A DNA stretch of 64,000 nt from Liquidambar formosana (taxonomy: Eukaryota; Streptophyta; Magnoliopsida; Saxifragales; Altingiaceae). The notes beneath the pieces were generated by a model. That model was given only the letters and a program-made list of their open reading frames with translations. It ran no database searches and had not been told where the DNA came from. Positions 33,420 to 45,090 of this stretch are shown here, piece after piece. Numbering within the stretch: position 1 is the stretch's first letter; each line of letters starts with the position of its first letter. The position numbers and the translations under genes are program-made. Location: NCBI GenBank assembly GCA_039720395.1, contig CM077826.1:36174790-36238789 (forward strand), in the 5' to 3' direction.

Positions 33420-34432
33420 TCGTATAGAGGTGCGGAAAGCATGAGTGAGTTTAGGACGGTTCTTCTGAGCAAAGATAGTAGGAAATGGTTCACGTGAACC
33501 ACTTAGGGGTGTAAAGAGCTTAGGTAAGCTTGAAACGACTGTAGATGGTTCACATGAACCACCTAGGGCTGTGGGAAAGCTTAGGTAATGCTTAGGATGA
33601 TTCTCACAAGTCGAGATAGGATGTAGATGGTTCGCGTGAACCAACGAGATGTAGGAAAGCTTAAGTAATCTCGCGATGACTCTCACGAGTCGAGATGGAA
33701 AGCGGATGGTTGGTGTGAACCAAACGAGGGTGTGAACAAGCTATGTAAGCTTGAAATGATCTCGTGAGTCGAGATAGGGAGCGAATGGTTCGTGGGAACC
33801 ACACGGGAGGTGTGAACAATCTATGTAAGCTTAGAATGACTCTTGTGAGTCGAGATAGGAAGCGAATGGTTCACAAGAACCACACAGGAGGTGTGAACAA
33901 GCTGTGTAAGCTTGGAATGACTCTCGTGAGTCGAGATAGGAAGCACATGGTTCGCGGGAACCAAACGGGAGGTGTGAACAAGTTATATAAGCTTGGAATG
34001 ACTCTCGTGAGTCGAGATAGGAAGCAAATGGTTCACGGGAACCGCACGGAGGTGTGAACAAGCTATATAAGCTTGGAATGACTCTCGTGAGTCGAGATAG
34101 GGAGCGAGTGGTTCGCGGGAACCACAAGGGAGGTGTGAACAAGCTATGTAAGCTTGGAATGACTCTCGTGAGTCAAGATAGGAAGTGAATGGTTCACGAG
34201 AACCACACGGGAGGTGTCAACAAGCTATGTAAGCTTGGAATGATTCTCGTGAGTTGAGATAGGAAGCACATGGTTTGCGGGAACCAAATAGGAGGTGTGA
34301 ACAAGCTATATAAGCTTGGAATGACTCTTGTGAGTCGAGATAGGACGCGGATGGTTCGCGGGAACCACACGAGAGGTGTGAACAAGCTATATAAGCTTGG
34401 AATAAATCTTGTGAGTCGAGATAGGATGCGAA
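33420..34432. repeat. 81-bp tandem repeat rich in hairpins, about 12 units
   Basis: The period is 80-81 bp from about 33770 to 34432 (CTTGGAATGA at 33911, 33992, 34072, 34153, 34234, 34315) and degenerate, irregular units precede it. Each unit carries four short inverted repeats: AAGCTATATAAGCTT, ACTCTCGTGAGT, GGTTCGCGGGAACC and CACACGGGAGGTGTG. Because 81 is a multiple of three, long repetitive ORFs arise by chance. The array stops at the Copia-3 LTR. Confidence 0.92.
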
Positions 34433-36133
34433 TGTTAGGATTATGCCCTAGAGCCAATCATAGAGATGATTATTTAGGGATTGGGAACAATTAATTGATT
34501 TAATTTATGCATGTCACATTTATTTTTGATTTAATAAGAGGGCTTATTCTATTATGTTTGTATGCATCATTTATATTTACATAATATGTCCATGGAGTTA
34601 GAGTTGAGAATATGAAATTACAAAGGGTTGTAATTTTGAGACTGTAAATATATCTCTATACTAAACTCCTAAATCATTCCTAGTTGAAGGTTCACTATGA
34701 TGGACAGTAATGAACCATAGGACTAGCACTTATTAGGTTAACTCTATAGGAGGATAGCTAGTCTCAAGCTATTTGTGTGGAGACACTACAACCAACAAGT
34801 GGGTGCCTATTATAAGAATAGGTATACTGAATGTGACCAAAGATATGAGATAAACTGAATGGAGTTTTAACCTGCCTGTCAATCAGTTTCTCATTGTTAT
34901 AGTGGTACAAGTAATCTTTAGACCTGAGACACCATGGTTATCTTATGCATGTAGCTTTAGAAGTTTGATAACATTAAGTGCAGATCCTATTCAGGGGTCT
35001 GTAAGGGTGTTTATTGGCCCTACTACTATGTGTGTGAAGGCATGTGAGTGATCAACAAGGAATCCATCACTCTTAGGAAAAAGGGAGTGAATGTCTCATA
35101 TGGCATTCATTAAATATAACTCATTAAATCCGTGGGCCCATGGTAGAATGAATATGGAAAGGAGTTTCCATAAGTTCATCATTGAGTTGATATTAATAAT
35201 GAGTATAAAGTAATTGAACTAGGGACTTGACAGACTTCCATGTCCTATTAGTTTAATTGGAGACATTGTGTTGATAGAAGGATGTAATTGTAACCTGTAA
35301 ACTATAACAGAAGGGTTCTTTGTGAATGACTATTCACCTCATTAAGGACCACACCATGAGCCATATGCTAGGTGTTACTTATGGTTAGTAGAAGCCCTAA
35401 TTGACATAAATGAGTTATAATCAATTAGGGAATTGAAAGGAGTTTCAATTAGACCCTCTAATGGAAAGAGTTCCATTGTGCACACCTCGTGCTATCCCTA
35501 CTACTTGATGATGTGAACCCAATGGGTCACACACTGATCATGCTAAGAGAGCTTGATAGTCTATGAGAGAAAGGGCATAAGTGAATAAAAGAATTGTTCT
35601 TAAGGGGCAAGGTTGTATAAGATACAAATTAGAGGGGTTATTGTGCAATTAAGAGTAATTACACAAAACCTTCTAGGGTTTGAAGACCCTCCTTTGGCCA
35701 GCCCTAGTTAGAGGCTATTTAAAGCCTTTTATGATGTGATGACATCATTACTTGAAGAACTCTTGGAGGCTCCCGAGTGCTGGCCAAAAATTTCAGCTCT
35801 CCCTCTCTCTCTCTCTCTCCTCTCTTATCCTACTCTAGCATCAATAAGGAAAAGAAGGAAAGGACTTCAAGTTCAAGCTAGGTGTGGATACCATTAGAGG
35901 CAGTACACTTGGACTGCTCATTCATTGCTGCCTGGAGTTCAAGCTTGGAGCAAAAAGGAGAAGACAAAGCTTGGAGCATAAAGGAGAAGACTTTATCAAC
36001 TGTAAGTAATTCTTACCCTCTTCTAGTTAGGGTTTGTTTTGTATTAAGTATAATTGGATTCATGGGATTGGGAATCGTAGGAAAATTTTTATTCCGGCTT
36101 TGTATGTTTTCCTTTCTAGTTCGATTCCCAACA
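34433..36133 (+). repeat. Copia-3 5' LTR
   Basis: 1,701 bp, TGTTAGGATTATGCCC...GATTCCCAACA, immediately before the PBS. It is the reverse-complement form of the LTRs of Copia-1 and Copia-2. It contains a CT/GA microsatellite (about 35800) and TATTTAAAG near 35716 as a TATA-like site. Confidence 0.95.
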
Positions 36134-36134
36134 G

Positions 36135-36150
36135 TGGTATCAGAGCCATG
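36135..36150 (+). other. Copia-3 primer binding site (tRNA-iMet)
   Basis: TGGTATCAGAGCCATG, one base after the 5' LTR. Confidence 0.93.
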
Positions 36151-37619
36151 ATTATGCCTAATACAAACTGCATATGGGCTGTATTTTATGGTAAAATTGA
36201 TTGGTTAATGAACTAGGGTTCATGTTTATGCATTAGAATGGTTTCCCTCTCATGGTTGAACCTAAGGTTTATGAACCCTAGGTTGTTTTCTCTTCTACTC
36301 CTCTTCTAAAATAAGTTTTAGAGCTGCTGGTTATTCAAGAGTTGAATAGGGATTGAGTTTGGAGAAGAAGAACAGTTTTCATGGTAGCCATGAAAAACTG
36401 TCATCTTGTTTTGCATGCCGAAATCAGAGTTCTTCTCCAAAATTTTTGAGCCATATATGGCTAGAAATCTCTTCGAATCAGCTTTACAACCCAACAAACG
36501 GTTCATCGATCCGAGTTTTGTAGTGAAAGTTATGAATTTTTTACTACAGGCTGTTGGGGAAGACAGTTTTGCTCGGGAATGATGCAACAGCCACAATTTT
36601 GAGTTTTTGATGGAGATCAAAGGCATGGTAATGGATGCCACCACTTGGATTATATTCTAGACATGGTAGGGAAAGGTTCCCAAGCATTCGGATGCATCAT
36701 AATTGGATTACAATTCTAGAACAGAACGAAGAAGGAGAAAACCACCATGTTTGAATTTGGGTTTTAGAATCCTAGGGTTCTTGCTACTGTTATGATCAGA
36801 AAATTCAGTAAAATTGATGAATAATCATTATAAGATGATGATATATGATGTATAGATCATATTATTTAAGTTTCAAAAGAGTCTTGATGCATAAAAATAA
36901 AAAAGTTTGATTTCTTGGAAGAACACAGTAGGCTGTTTTTCTGTAGAAAGTCATCAATGGAGTTTCGTTCATAACTTGAGCTAGGGAACTCCAAATTGTA
37001 TGAAACCACTTTCATTAGTTTCCTAAGACATGTAGGATACTAGGAAAAATAATTTTGTAGCCTGAATTAATCATCTTGCTGGGTTTTAAATCCATTTGTG
37101 ATCATGGACAGTATGCTGTCAAAGTCTGGACAGCCCACTGTTCTTGAATTGTTTAGAAAAATTGGGGATGATTTGATCATCCAAACCACTTCAATTAGCT
37201 TAGTAATTCATGTAGGGACATGATACAAAAGCTGGTTTTGTTGGTGGAGTCGAATTGATTGAGTTTTAGAAACAATTGTGACCTTGGAGGTCCTCCCATG
37301 GTGGTGCCAGCAAGGGTTCTTGAAACCCTAGTCAATTGTTGATGTTGGCAGACCTCTTGGCCACTCCACATGTGTCCTAGGGCTAGGCCACGACCCTAGC
37401 AAGTGTCCCCTTGGTTGTCCTTGGCTTTCCACACTCATTGGTGCCCATGGCAGCTTTGCTTTGCCTTGGCAGGCCCTGGCCTAGCCGTGGCCAAGCCATG
37501 GCAGCCCCTTGGCCTAGCCATGGCCAAGCCGTGGCAGCCCCCTGGCCAAGCCATGGCAGTTCATTAATTGTGGCGGCAGCCTTAGGGTTTTCTTAGAAAA
37601 CCCTAATTCCCATTATTGA

Positions 37620-38200
37620 CATATCCCTAATTCATTTATGGCATTAATTAAAACCCTAATGAACTAATTAATTACCTTAATTAAAGTGTTTAATGATTGG
37701 TCATTAAATGACCAATCATGGTTATTAATTATTAAGGGTATAATTAAGTGCATTTATGAAGTCTAGGGTTTAGGTTTAGGAAACCCTAATTCGTATTAAT
37801 TAAACCCTAATTCTATTAATACATTAATTAATAACTAAACCTAGGAATTAATGTGTCTAACCTAGGGTTAAATGATTGGTCATTAATGACCAATCATGAT
37901 CATTAAAGGTTTAGTAATTAATCATTGGCATTTAATAGGTTTAAGGTTTAGGGTTTTAGAAACCCTAATTAGTGCATATTAATTAGGTGTAATTAATATC
38001 CTAGGTGGAATTAATTAAACCCTAATCCCAATCATTAATACCGTATAAACCTAGGGTTTGAATGATTGGTCATTAAATGACTAATCATAAGGCATTTAAT
38101 GCATTAGGGTTACATTTAGGATTTAGAGTTAATGCACTTAGGGTTTAGCGTTTTAGGAAACCCTAATGCACTAATTAATTAATAAAATGATTTTATTTAA
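37620..38200. repeat. Palindrome-bearing ~185-bp repeats in copia leader
   Basis: Three diverged units, each with AAACCCTAATT-type phrases and a 25-27 bp palindrome ATGATTGGTCAT...ATGACCAATCAT. Copia-1 has two units (8555-8581, 8744-8770) and Copia-2 one (29160-29186). Confidence 0.8.
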
Positions 38201-38503
38201 TTCTGAAATTGATTATTTAATTAATGTTCATTAATTTTATAATGTTTTAAATGGTTTAAAACACAATTTAGGATTAAATTAAAATATGGAATTTTTTAAT
38301 TAAATGAAATTGTTTTGTTTAATTAAAGAGACCCCAATATTTGATATTAGAGTTTAATTAGGGGACATTAATGTTTCAATTGATTTGATTAATTGAAATT
38401 AAATGTCTTAAATGTTAAGACTTATTTAATTCTGGAAATTATGCATATCCTAATGAGATTAAGACACATTAATGAGATTAATGAATACCAATCAATAGAG
38501 TTA

Positions 38504-38814
38504 TTGTGTGAGGGAATTTTGCCTGAGCTTACCCCCCCTACTGAAGGTATTGTGTGTTTATCCCACATCAGAATGTGGGCGGCTCCCACCCTGCCATATT
38601 AGCTTGAGCGTAGGCGAAGGGTGTACCACTACTTCTAGCCCTCCCACCCTGCCATATTAGCCTGAGCGTAGGCGAAGAGTGTACCACTACTTCCTACACC
38701 CTTCGCCTACGCTCAGGCTAATATGGCAGGGTGGGAGGCGCCCACATTCTGATGTAGGACAAAGCCACAATTCCTTTCGTGGGGGGGGGGGGAGGGGTAA
38801 GAAAACCCCCACAC
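38504..38814. mobile_element. 311-bp foldback (MITE-like) element
   Basis: Comparison with the Copia-1 and Copia-2 leaders shows an insertion flanked by AGTTA (38499-38503 and 38815-38819). The ends read TTGTGTGAGGG and, inverted, GTGTGGGGG. Arms of about 65-70 bp (CCCACATCAGAATGTGGG...CTCCCACCCTGCCATATT... against its complement at about 38694-38760) form a long hairpin. One arm segment (TGAGCGTAGGCGAAG...CCACTACTTC) is tandemly duplicated. It has no coding capacity. Confidence 0.82.
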
Positions 38815-39015
38815 AGTTAGCATAATGCCCATATGCTTTATTTCTTACAGTTATTTTTTTTTATTATGCAATGTGATTGTATATTTAAGAATGGATGATG
38901 ATTATGGACTATACCCCTTAAACCAATTGTGATTGGCTGTCTTATGAATGGGTTGTATTATTTTCAAGACTTGTAATTTAATTATGGTGATGTAATTATT
39001 TATTTTGGGGCTTGC

Positions 39016-39201
39016 ATGCCACCTTCTCTCTCTCTCTATCATTCTCTTATGTACCCCACGTTCCCCTTATGTATCCCTTTCTTTAAATTATGTAAATGTT
39101 ATGTAATCGAGAGTGCACTAAGGAGCATAGTGGACCCAGAGGAGCATGATGGAGCCCAACAGGCCTATGGTGGAGACCATCAAGCCTATGGAGGAGATTG
39201 A
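39016..39201 (+). CDS. Small leader ORF of Copia-3 (61 aa), unknown
   Basis: Sense ORF about 0.9 kb upstream of gag, with the conserved core KLCKCYVIESALRS and the AQQAYGGDH tail found in Copia-1 and Copia-2. The stop position is the same in all three. No known domain; possibly a uORF. Confidence 0.35.
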   Translation: MPPSLSLYHSLMYPTFPLCIPFFKLCKCYVIESALRSIVDPEEHDGAQQAYGGDHQAYGGD

Positions 39202-40091
39202 AGGACTTGAAAGCTTGGAGAAGACTTTCAAGAGAGCATGCTATGTTTCGAATGAATGTTTTACGATCACCTACACCCACCTTAGACCTTGGATTCAATT
39301 CATTGGCTTGGATTGAATCTTCTTAAAGTCTATAATCATCATAGTGGGAGCTTTTAATTAGATTAATAGTGAGAACTCCAAATCTAAAGATCGTTATATG
39401 TCACCTTAAAGGGACTAATATCGATAAGTGGATTTTAGATATAATGTTGTTATATTTTATTTATATGCATGAGATGTATGTTAAATTAGTTAATTTGATG
39501 AGACCCTTAAAACCCCTATCTTTTAATATTAAGTTGAAAATGAAGAAATCATAGGGAATGAATTCTTCATTGCCTTCCATCATAATAGGATCATCTAATG
39601 TCCCTTAATGTAGGTACCTGGCTGCAGGCATGTAAGAGCTACCCATGTTAAAGACATTACTTGAAACTATCACATATAAGATATCATGGGGTGCCTAAAC
39701 TGGTATATACCAAGAAACTATAATGTGAGGTATATATTTGGCAAAACATACCTGTGTGAATGATGGGTTTAACTTAACTAGGGAAGTATTCCAAGAAACT
39801 ATAATGTGAGGAGTATGTACTCTAGAGGCAAAATGATTGGAACTTGCTTATAAAGCAATAAACAAGGAGTTGTCTTCTTATTGTGGGTTAGAAGTCAAGA
39901 AACTATAATGTGAGGCTTCTAGGTCACAATGGGACCCAATCCCCATTAGGAATGAGATTCCCGAATTCCATTAGAGGGTGTATGGAATTTGATAAAATAG
40001 TGGGAGGTACCATATGATTAAAGACCCGATCATTATGGATTAAAAATGAAATCTTATTCTCTATTTTATTTTTTATATGTAGTTCATAGAA

Positions 40092-40367
40092 ATGGCTCAC
40101 CTCAACCCGTTATCCAAAATATTGGAAACCAACCGTTTGACCTAGACCAAACTATCTTGATTGGCTAAGGAACTTAAAAATTCTTTTAACTTCCAAAAGG
40201 ATTACCTACACACTTAATGGCCCACTTCCTAAGGCTCCTACTGAGGCTGCAACTCAGCAGGAGAAAGACGCTTATCAGAAGCGCATGGATGACGACATAA
40301 AGGCAAGATGCTATATGATGGCATCCCTAAGCCCTAAGTTTCAGAAGCAACATGAGTCCATGAGTAG
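40092..40367 (+). pseudogene. Copia-3 gag, 5' part
   Basis: Starts [17 protein letters not shown], then a TAG stop. It continues recognisably ([20 protein letters not shown] ... MMASLSPKFQKQHESMSS) until the solo gypsy LTR splits it at 40368. The downstream part resumes at 43030. Confidence 0.88.
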
Positions 40368-42057
40368 TGTGAACCCCAAAAAGTGGCCCACAAGGATTGA
40401 AAAGAAAATAGGTTGAAAAAGAAAAAGGAGTCGCCACCTTATTTTTTATAGGAAATAAGGAAAACCTTAAATAGTTTTGTTTTAAGAAAACAATTTGAAT
40501 GACTCCATAAAAAAGGAAAAGGCAAAAATAGTCTTTTTGGAAACCAAAGAAAACTGGGGATTTGGAGTCTAAGTTATGACACGGGAAGGTTCTAGGCAAA
40601 GCCTATAAGCACCCATGTCACCCTTTCGGTCTCTCGGTTTATTTGGGCTAAATTAAGATCTTTTCAACACACAAATCAGCATATATCATCACAAGACAAC
40701 ATGCATATCATATATTCCATCCAATCAAACATGCATAATAAGCAAGATAAAACAGAAAATAAAGAAAATAAAATACAAAAACCTAGGATACTTGGATCCT
40801 AGAATGGACTTGAGCCTCACGAAGAGCGCCTACGTACCATGCAACGAAATACATGGATCAAAGTCCACGTAGTTCGATTAGAATAGGGTTAAATCCTAAT
40901 ATAAACCTATGGTAAAAACCCTAGATTTCCTTATTCGAAAGAGAGTTGAATAAACCAAGTTTGAATTTAGAAAGAATTCCACAAGATGGAAACTTTGATA
41001 AAAACAGAATTTTATTGGTTAAGGAAACCCTTGATTAAGACCATAGATTCATATTAAAATTAACCCTAAAGAGGAAGAAGGGAAAGAGTAAGGAAGAGAG
41101 GTGAATTGGGGCACCTTTAAACCCACTTACCTGAGCGCAATAGCTCCAAGCATTAGCAATTTCAAGCAATAGCAGCCCTATTTGCCATAGGACAATTACC
41201 ACACCTATTTGCACCCTTACATGTGCTCAAAACCATGCAAACACAACAATATATAAATCTAGACAGAATAGTACTAAGGCCTAAATTCATCCACTAAACA
41301 TGCTAATAGCACAAACAACAAATAAATATAAGCTCTAATGCAATCCTAATACCATATCGTGCATAAAAACCCTAGAATGAACTATATGAATGCAAGAACT
41401 ATCATAGCTGTTCTATATGTAAAACATATACAGCAACTACGAAGAAAATAAATAAGAAACTCTATGCTAACATGTATGAAACTAACCTAAAACAAGGACA
41501 GTAAAAACCCTAAACTCACAAACAGGCTTGAAAACACACAAAACAACCTCTAAACATGCTAAACTCATATTAAACAGAACTTAAATCATGCATATTAACT
41601 AACTAAAGCAATAGAACATGATAAAAATCCTAACTTTAACATGCAATAACACTATTCTAAAACAAGGACAACAAAAACTCTGGAATCACAACTATGCATT
41701 AAATTCTATAGAATAGCCCTAAAGTATGCTATAATCAACATGAACAGCATTTAAATCATGCATATTAACTAAAAAAAGTGATAACACATGATAAAAAAAG
41801 CTACCTTTAGCATGCAATAAGTCTATTCTATATGAAACCCTAATTTAAGCTTGAATAAAACAGAAGAATACCTTGAGAAGTGCTTCCTTGCTGCTGTAGA
41901 GACTCTCCTCTTGACATGTGAATGACTTGAATTAAGCTCCCTTCAAGGCTATAGCAGGTCCTCTAGCTCTCCTTTAAGTCTCTCTTTCTTATTCTCTCTC
42001 AAACACTCAGGTTTTAATGCATAAAGTGGTTCCCCTTGTGCTGAAGCATAGTGGGGG

Positions 42058-42065
42058 TATTTATA
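42058..42065 (-). promoter_or_regulatory. TATA box of solo gypsy LTR
   Basis: TATAAATA on the minus strand, in the same context as 22036-22043. Confidence 0.6.
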
Positions 42066-42263
42066 GAGTTTAATTAGGATTAACCAATAGCTAGGATTAA
42101 ATACCTAGAAATTAATCCAAGGGCTATTAGAGACCCCCTTGGGGCTTAAGTAACTCAAAAGTTACCAAAAATTAGAAAGAAACTCATCACAAAGAGTCCT
42201 TGTACGTCAAAATAGGCAAGAATCCACTTCAGCAAACAAATAGAGAGAAAATAGGAAAGTGGC

Positions 42264-42321
42264 CTCGGGTGACCACCAAGGCCTAGGTGGCTAGCCGCCT
42301 GGGGCTGGGTGGTCACCCGAG
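42264..42321. repeat. 58-bp palindrome in solo gypsy LTR
   Basis: Arms CTCGGGTGACCACC and GGTGGTCACCCGAG are conserved; the interior is shorter than in Gypsy-1 (GGTGGCTAGCCGCC). Confidence 0.93.
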
Positions 42322-43029
42322 CCCACCTCGGATTTTGCCCTATTTTGACTCCTTATGCTTCTAAAGTGTTTCAGGGATCAATTTAAGTCCGATTTTGATG
42401 AAACAAAAGCCAAAACGACTGTGTTTCGATGAGGAATACATTTTTGAACATTTTAGGGTGAAAACCACTAACCATGGGGGCATGGTTAGGTTTGACAAAG
42501 GCGGTTAACCGCTATGCTCTACCTTTGCTAAGCATAAGTATGCACATAGGATCAACCCAAATGCTTTCCATATCAAAATTAAACTTCCTAAAACACTTTT
42601 GGGGATAAAATGATGACTAATTAAAGTCAATTGGAAAAGATTTGATTGGTAATTGTGAGTTAATTTAAGCTAACCCAAAGAAGGGTCAATTAACTAACTT
42701 GAACTACATCAAGCCATTTTAATCCTGAGCCATTGATTCATCAAATTAAACCTAGAAATACCTCATATGCATCCACATGAACTCCAATTGACAATTTAGA
42801 GATCATTTCAAGGTCAAATGAAAAGTTTGGGACTTAAAAGACAATTATGCCCCTTAAGTCACAAAAGCTTTTATTATCCCTCAAGATCAACTTCGAATTG
42901 AACCAAAATTCATATCCATTGTCCTTATGACTCTAAAAAACTAATGCAAATGACTAGACTCAAAAACAAAATAAAAACATGCATGAAATGATGAGCCCTA
43001 GTAAGGTGGTGCAAAAATGGGGTGTGACA

Positions 43030-43640
43030 AGTAGCGCTCCCGATATCTTTCTCCACTTACAAGAGTTGTATGGGGAGCAAAGTAGGACCGCTAAATAAAA
43101 TATTGTCAAGGATCTATTCAAGGCAAGGATGAACGAGGGTTCATCCGTGACTGATCACACCTTGAAGATGATCAACCATATCAAGCAGCTTGAGAAGCTT
43201 GATGTGATCATTGAAGCCGATATGTGTTCAGACATTATTCTGCAATCCTTTCCTGATTCATTTGGGCCGTTCATTATGAATTTTCATATGAACAAGCTTA
43301 AGCCCATTCTCCCTGGGCTACACAATTTACTTAAGATGACTGAGGAGACGATGAAGAAAGGGAAAGGTTCTTTGCTCACATTTGATGGAGCTTCTACTTC
43401 CAAAGCCAAACCCAAGCCCAAGGGTAAAAGAAAAGGCAAGGGTAAGAGTACCCAAGGAAGAAAAAGAAGAATTTAAAGCCGAAGGGAGGCATCAAGAAAG
43501 GTAATACTAACAAAGCCAAAGGAACTTGTTTTCACTACGACAAGGATGGGCACTAGAAACGTAACTGCCGAGAGTATCTGGATACTCTAAAGAACCAACC
43601 TTTGGAAGGTATGGATCATGCTCTAAACTAAATATTAGTT
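43030..43640 (+). pseudogene. Copia-3 gag, 3' part
   Basis: This continues gag after the solo LTR: FLHLQELYGEQ, a stop, then an open stretch from 43129 to 43476 (SSVTDHTLKMINHIKQLEKL ... LQSFPDSFGPFIMNF), the UBN2-type gag core. Copia-1 and Copia-2 lack this segment. A Lys-rich linker follows. After a frameshift comes a decayed zinc knuckle (CFHYDKDGH, then a stop, KRNC) in which the second cysteine is Tyr. It shows what the complete gag of this family looked like. Confidence 0.87.
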
Positions 43641-44111
43641 TTATAGAACATGATAGTTCTAAATTGAATGCTAATAAACCCAAGGGAACCAGAGATGAGA
43701 ACTAGTACATAATGATATATGTAGAGTTTTCTCTTACTTTATAACCTTTACCGATGATTCAGTCTAGGTTTAGGTGTGTATACTTAATGAAGTACAACTC
43801 TGAAACATTTGAAAGGTTCAAAGAATTCAGATATGAAGTAGAGAAACAAACCAATAAAAGTATTGAAGCTCTTCGATTAGATTGAGGAGGCGAATATTTA
43901 ATCGGTTAATTTTTTAGATCATCTTGTTCAAATAGGCATTCTTTATGGACACCTCCTAGAACACCACAACTTAATGGTGTGTCAGAAAGGAGGAAGATGA
44001 CCTTATTGGATACGGTCCGATCCATGATAAGTTACACCAACCTAATAATATCCTTTTAAGGATATGCCCTAGAAACTGCCACGTACCTATGAAACAAAGT
44101 TCAAACCAAGG
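43641..44111 (+). pseudogene. Copia-3 integrase remnant
   Basis: Degenerate integrase sequence ([18 protein letters not shown] ... SERRKMTLLDTVRSMISYTN) with the same loss of the integrase zinc-finger region as Copia-2. Protease is missing. It is cut at 44111 by the gypsy LTR. Confidence 0.83.
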
Positions 44112-44815
44112 TGTCACACCCCATTTTTGCCACCTTAGGGTTTGTCATTGCATGAGTCATTTTGTTTCCCTTTTGAGTCTAGTCTTTTGCATTGAGTTTC
44201 TAGGGTCCTAAGGATGGTGTGTATGAATTTTGGTTCGATTTGGAGTTGATCTTGAGGGTTAATAAGAACTTTTGTGACTTGAGGGGCATAATCGTCTTTT
44301 TGGTCACAAACTTTCCATTTGACCTTGAAATGATCTCTAAGTTGCCAATTGGAGTTCATATGGTTGTATTTGAGGTATTTGTGGGTTCAATTCGATGAAT
44401 TGAAGGTTCGGGATTAGAATGGCTCAACAAGGCTCAGGTTGGCTAAGAGACCTTACTTCGGGTTAGCCCGAATTGGTTCATGATTTTCACTCTATGACTA
44501 CTCATGTGACCTTGATTAGTCTTAATTTCATCCCCAAATGTGTTTAGGGAGGTTGAATTTCGAATTGGAAAGCATTCGGTGCGACCCAACGTGCATACCT
44601 AAGCTAAGCGATGGTGAGGCATAGCGGTTAACCGTCGTTGTAGGACCCAACCATGCAGCCATGGCTAGGGTTTCTTGCCCTCAAGTGACTCAAATTACAT
44701 TCTCCTTCGAAACACGGTCGTTTTGGCTTTCGTTTCGTCAAAATCGGAGTTGATTTGAGCCCTGAAACACATTTGGAAGTCAAAGGGGTCAAAAATGGGC
44801 ATAAGCTGACATGGC

Positions 44816-44895
44816 CTCGGGTGACCACCCAGGCCTGGGCGGCTAGCCGCCTGGGCCCAGGCGGCTAGCCGCCCAGCCACAGGTGGTCACCCGAG
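44816..44895. repeat. 80-bp GC-rich palindrome in gypsy LTR E
   Basis: Same structure as 22231-22310: outer arms CTCGGGTGACCACC / GGTGGTCACCCGAG and a GGCGGCTAGCCGCC core. Confidence 0.95.
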
Positions 44896-45082
44896 CCACT
44901 TTCCTTTTTTGAGCTTTGACACGGCTCCCTCCCTATTTCCTCGGATTTCCTCGCCTCCAGCCGCCATTTAACCCTAATTTCAGCCCTACTTGACCTACTT
45001 GAGCCCCAAGGGAACCCCTAAGAGCCCTTGGATCAATCCCTAGGGTTTTAATCCCAACCATTGAGGGTTTCCCCTCAATCCC

Positions 45083-45090
45083 TATAAATA
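45083..45090 (+). promoter_or_regulatory. TATA box of gypsy LTR E
   Basis: TATAAATA, 187 bp downstream of the palindrome, in the preserved promoter-side part of the LTR. Confidence 0.7.

Larger units (their letters stand above)
36151..40091 (+). other. Copia-3 long leader
   Basis: A 3.9-kb leader (3.6 kb without the foldback element). It contains three palindromes ATGATTGGT...(C/T)AATCAT (37693-37719, 37872-37896, 38062-38087) spaced 179-190 bp, a GC-rich CCATGG patch (37380-37570), the small sense ORF at 39016-39201 and an antisense open frame at 36318-36644. The extra palindrome-bearing units account for part of its greater length. Confidence 0.8.
40368..43029 (-). mobile_element. Solo LTR of a Tat/Ogre-like gypsy element in Copia-3 gag
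   Basis: A 2,662-bp LTR, TGTGAACCCC...GGTGTGACA, with a perfect TSD AGTAG (40363-40367 and 43030-43034). It contains the palindrome (42264-42321) and a reverse-strand TATA box (42058-42065), with 198 bp between them. Confidence 0.94.
34433..44111 (+). mobile_element. Copia-3: copia element, 3' end lost
   Basis: Plus-strand element with a 5' LTR (34433-36133), PBS, 3.9-kb leader, gag and pol remnants. It carries a foldback insertion in the leader and a gypsy solo LTR in gag. At 44112 it is cut by another gypsy LTR, and no RT, RNase H or 3' LTR is seen in the window. Gag has a stop after RLT (MAHLNPLSK...). It shares deletions in pol with Copia-2. Confidence 0.9.

Noticed and set aside
33210..34494. 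Long ORFs of repetitive peptides (e.g. LVSRDRK..MVRGNHTGGVNK) on both strands of the 81-bp array
   Set aside because: The unit length is a multiple of three, so open frames persist by arithmetic. There is no start context, domain or conserved single frame to support a gene.
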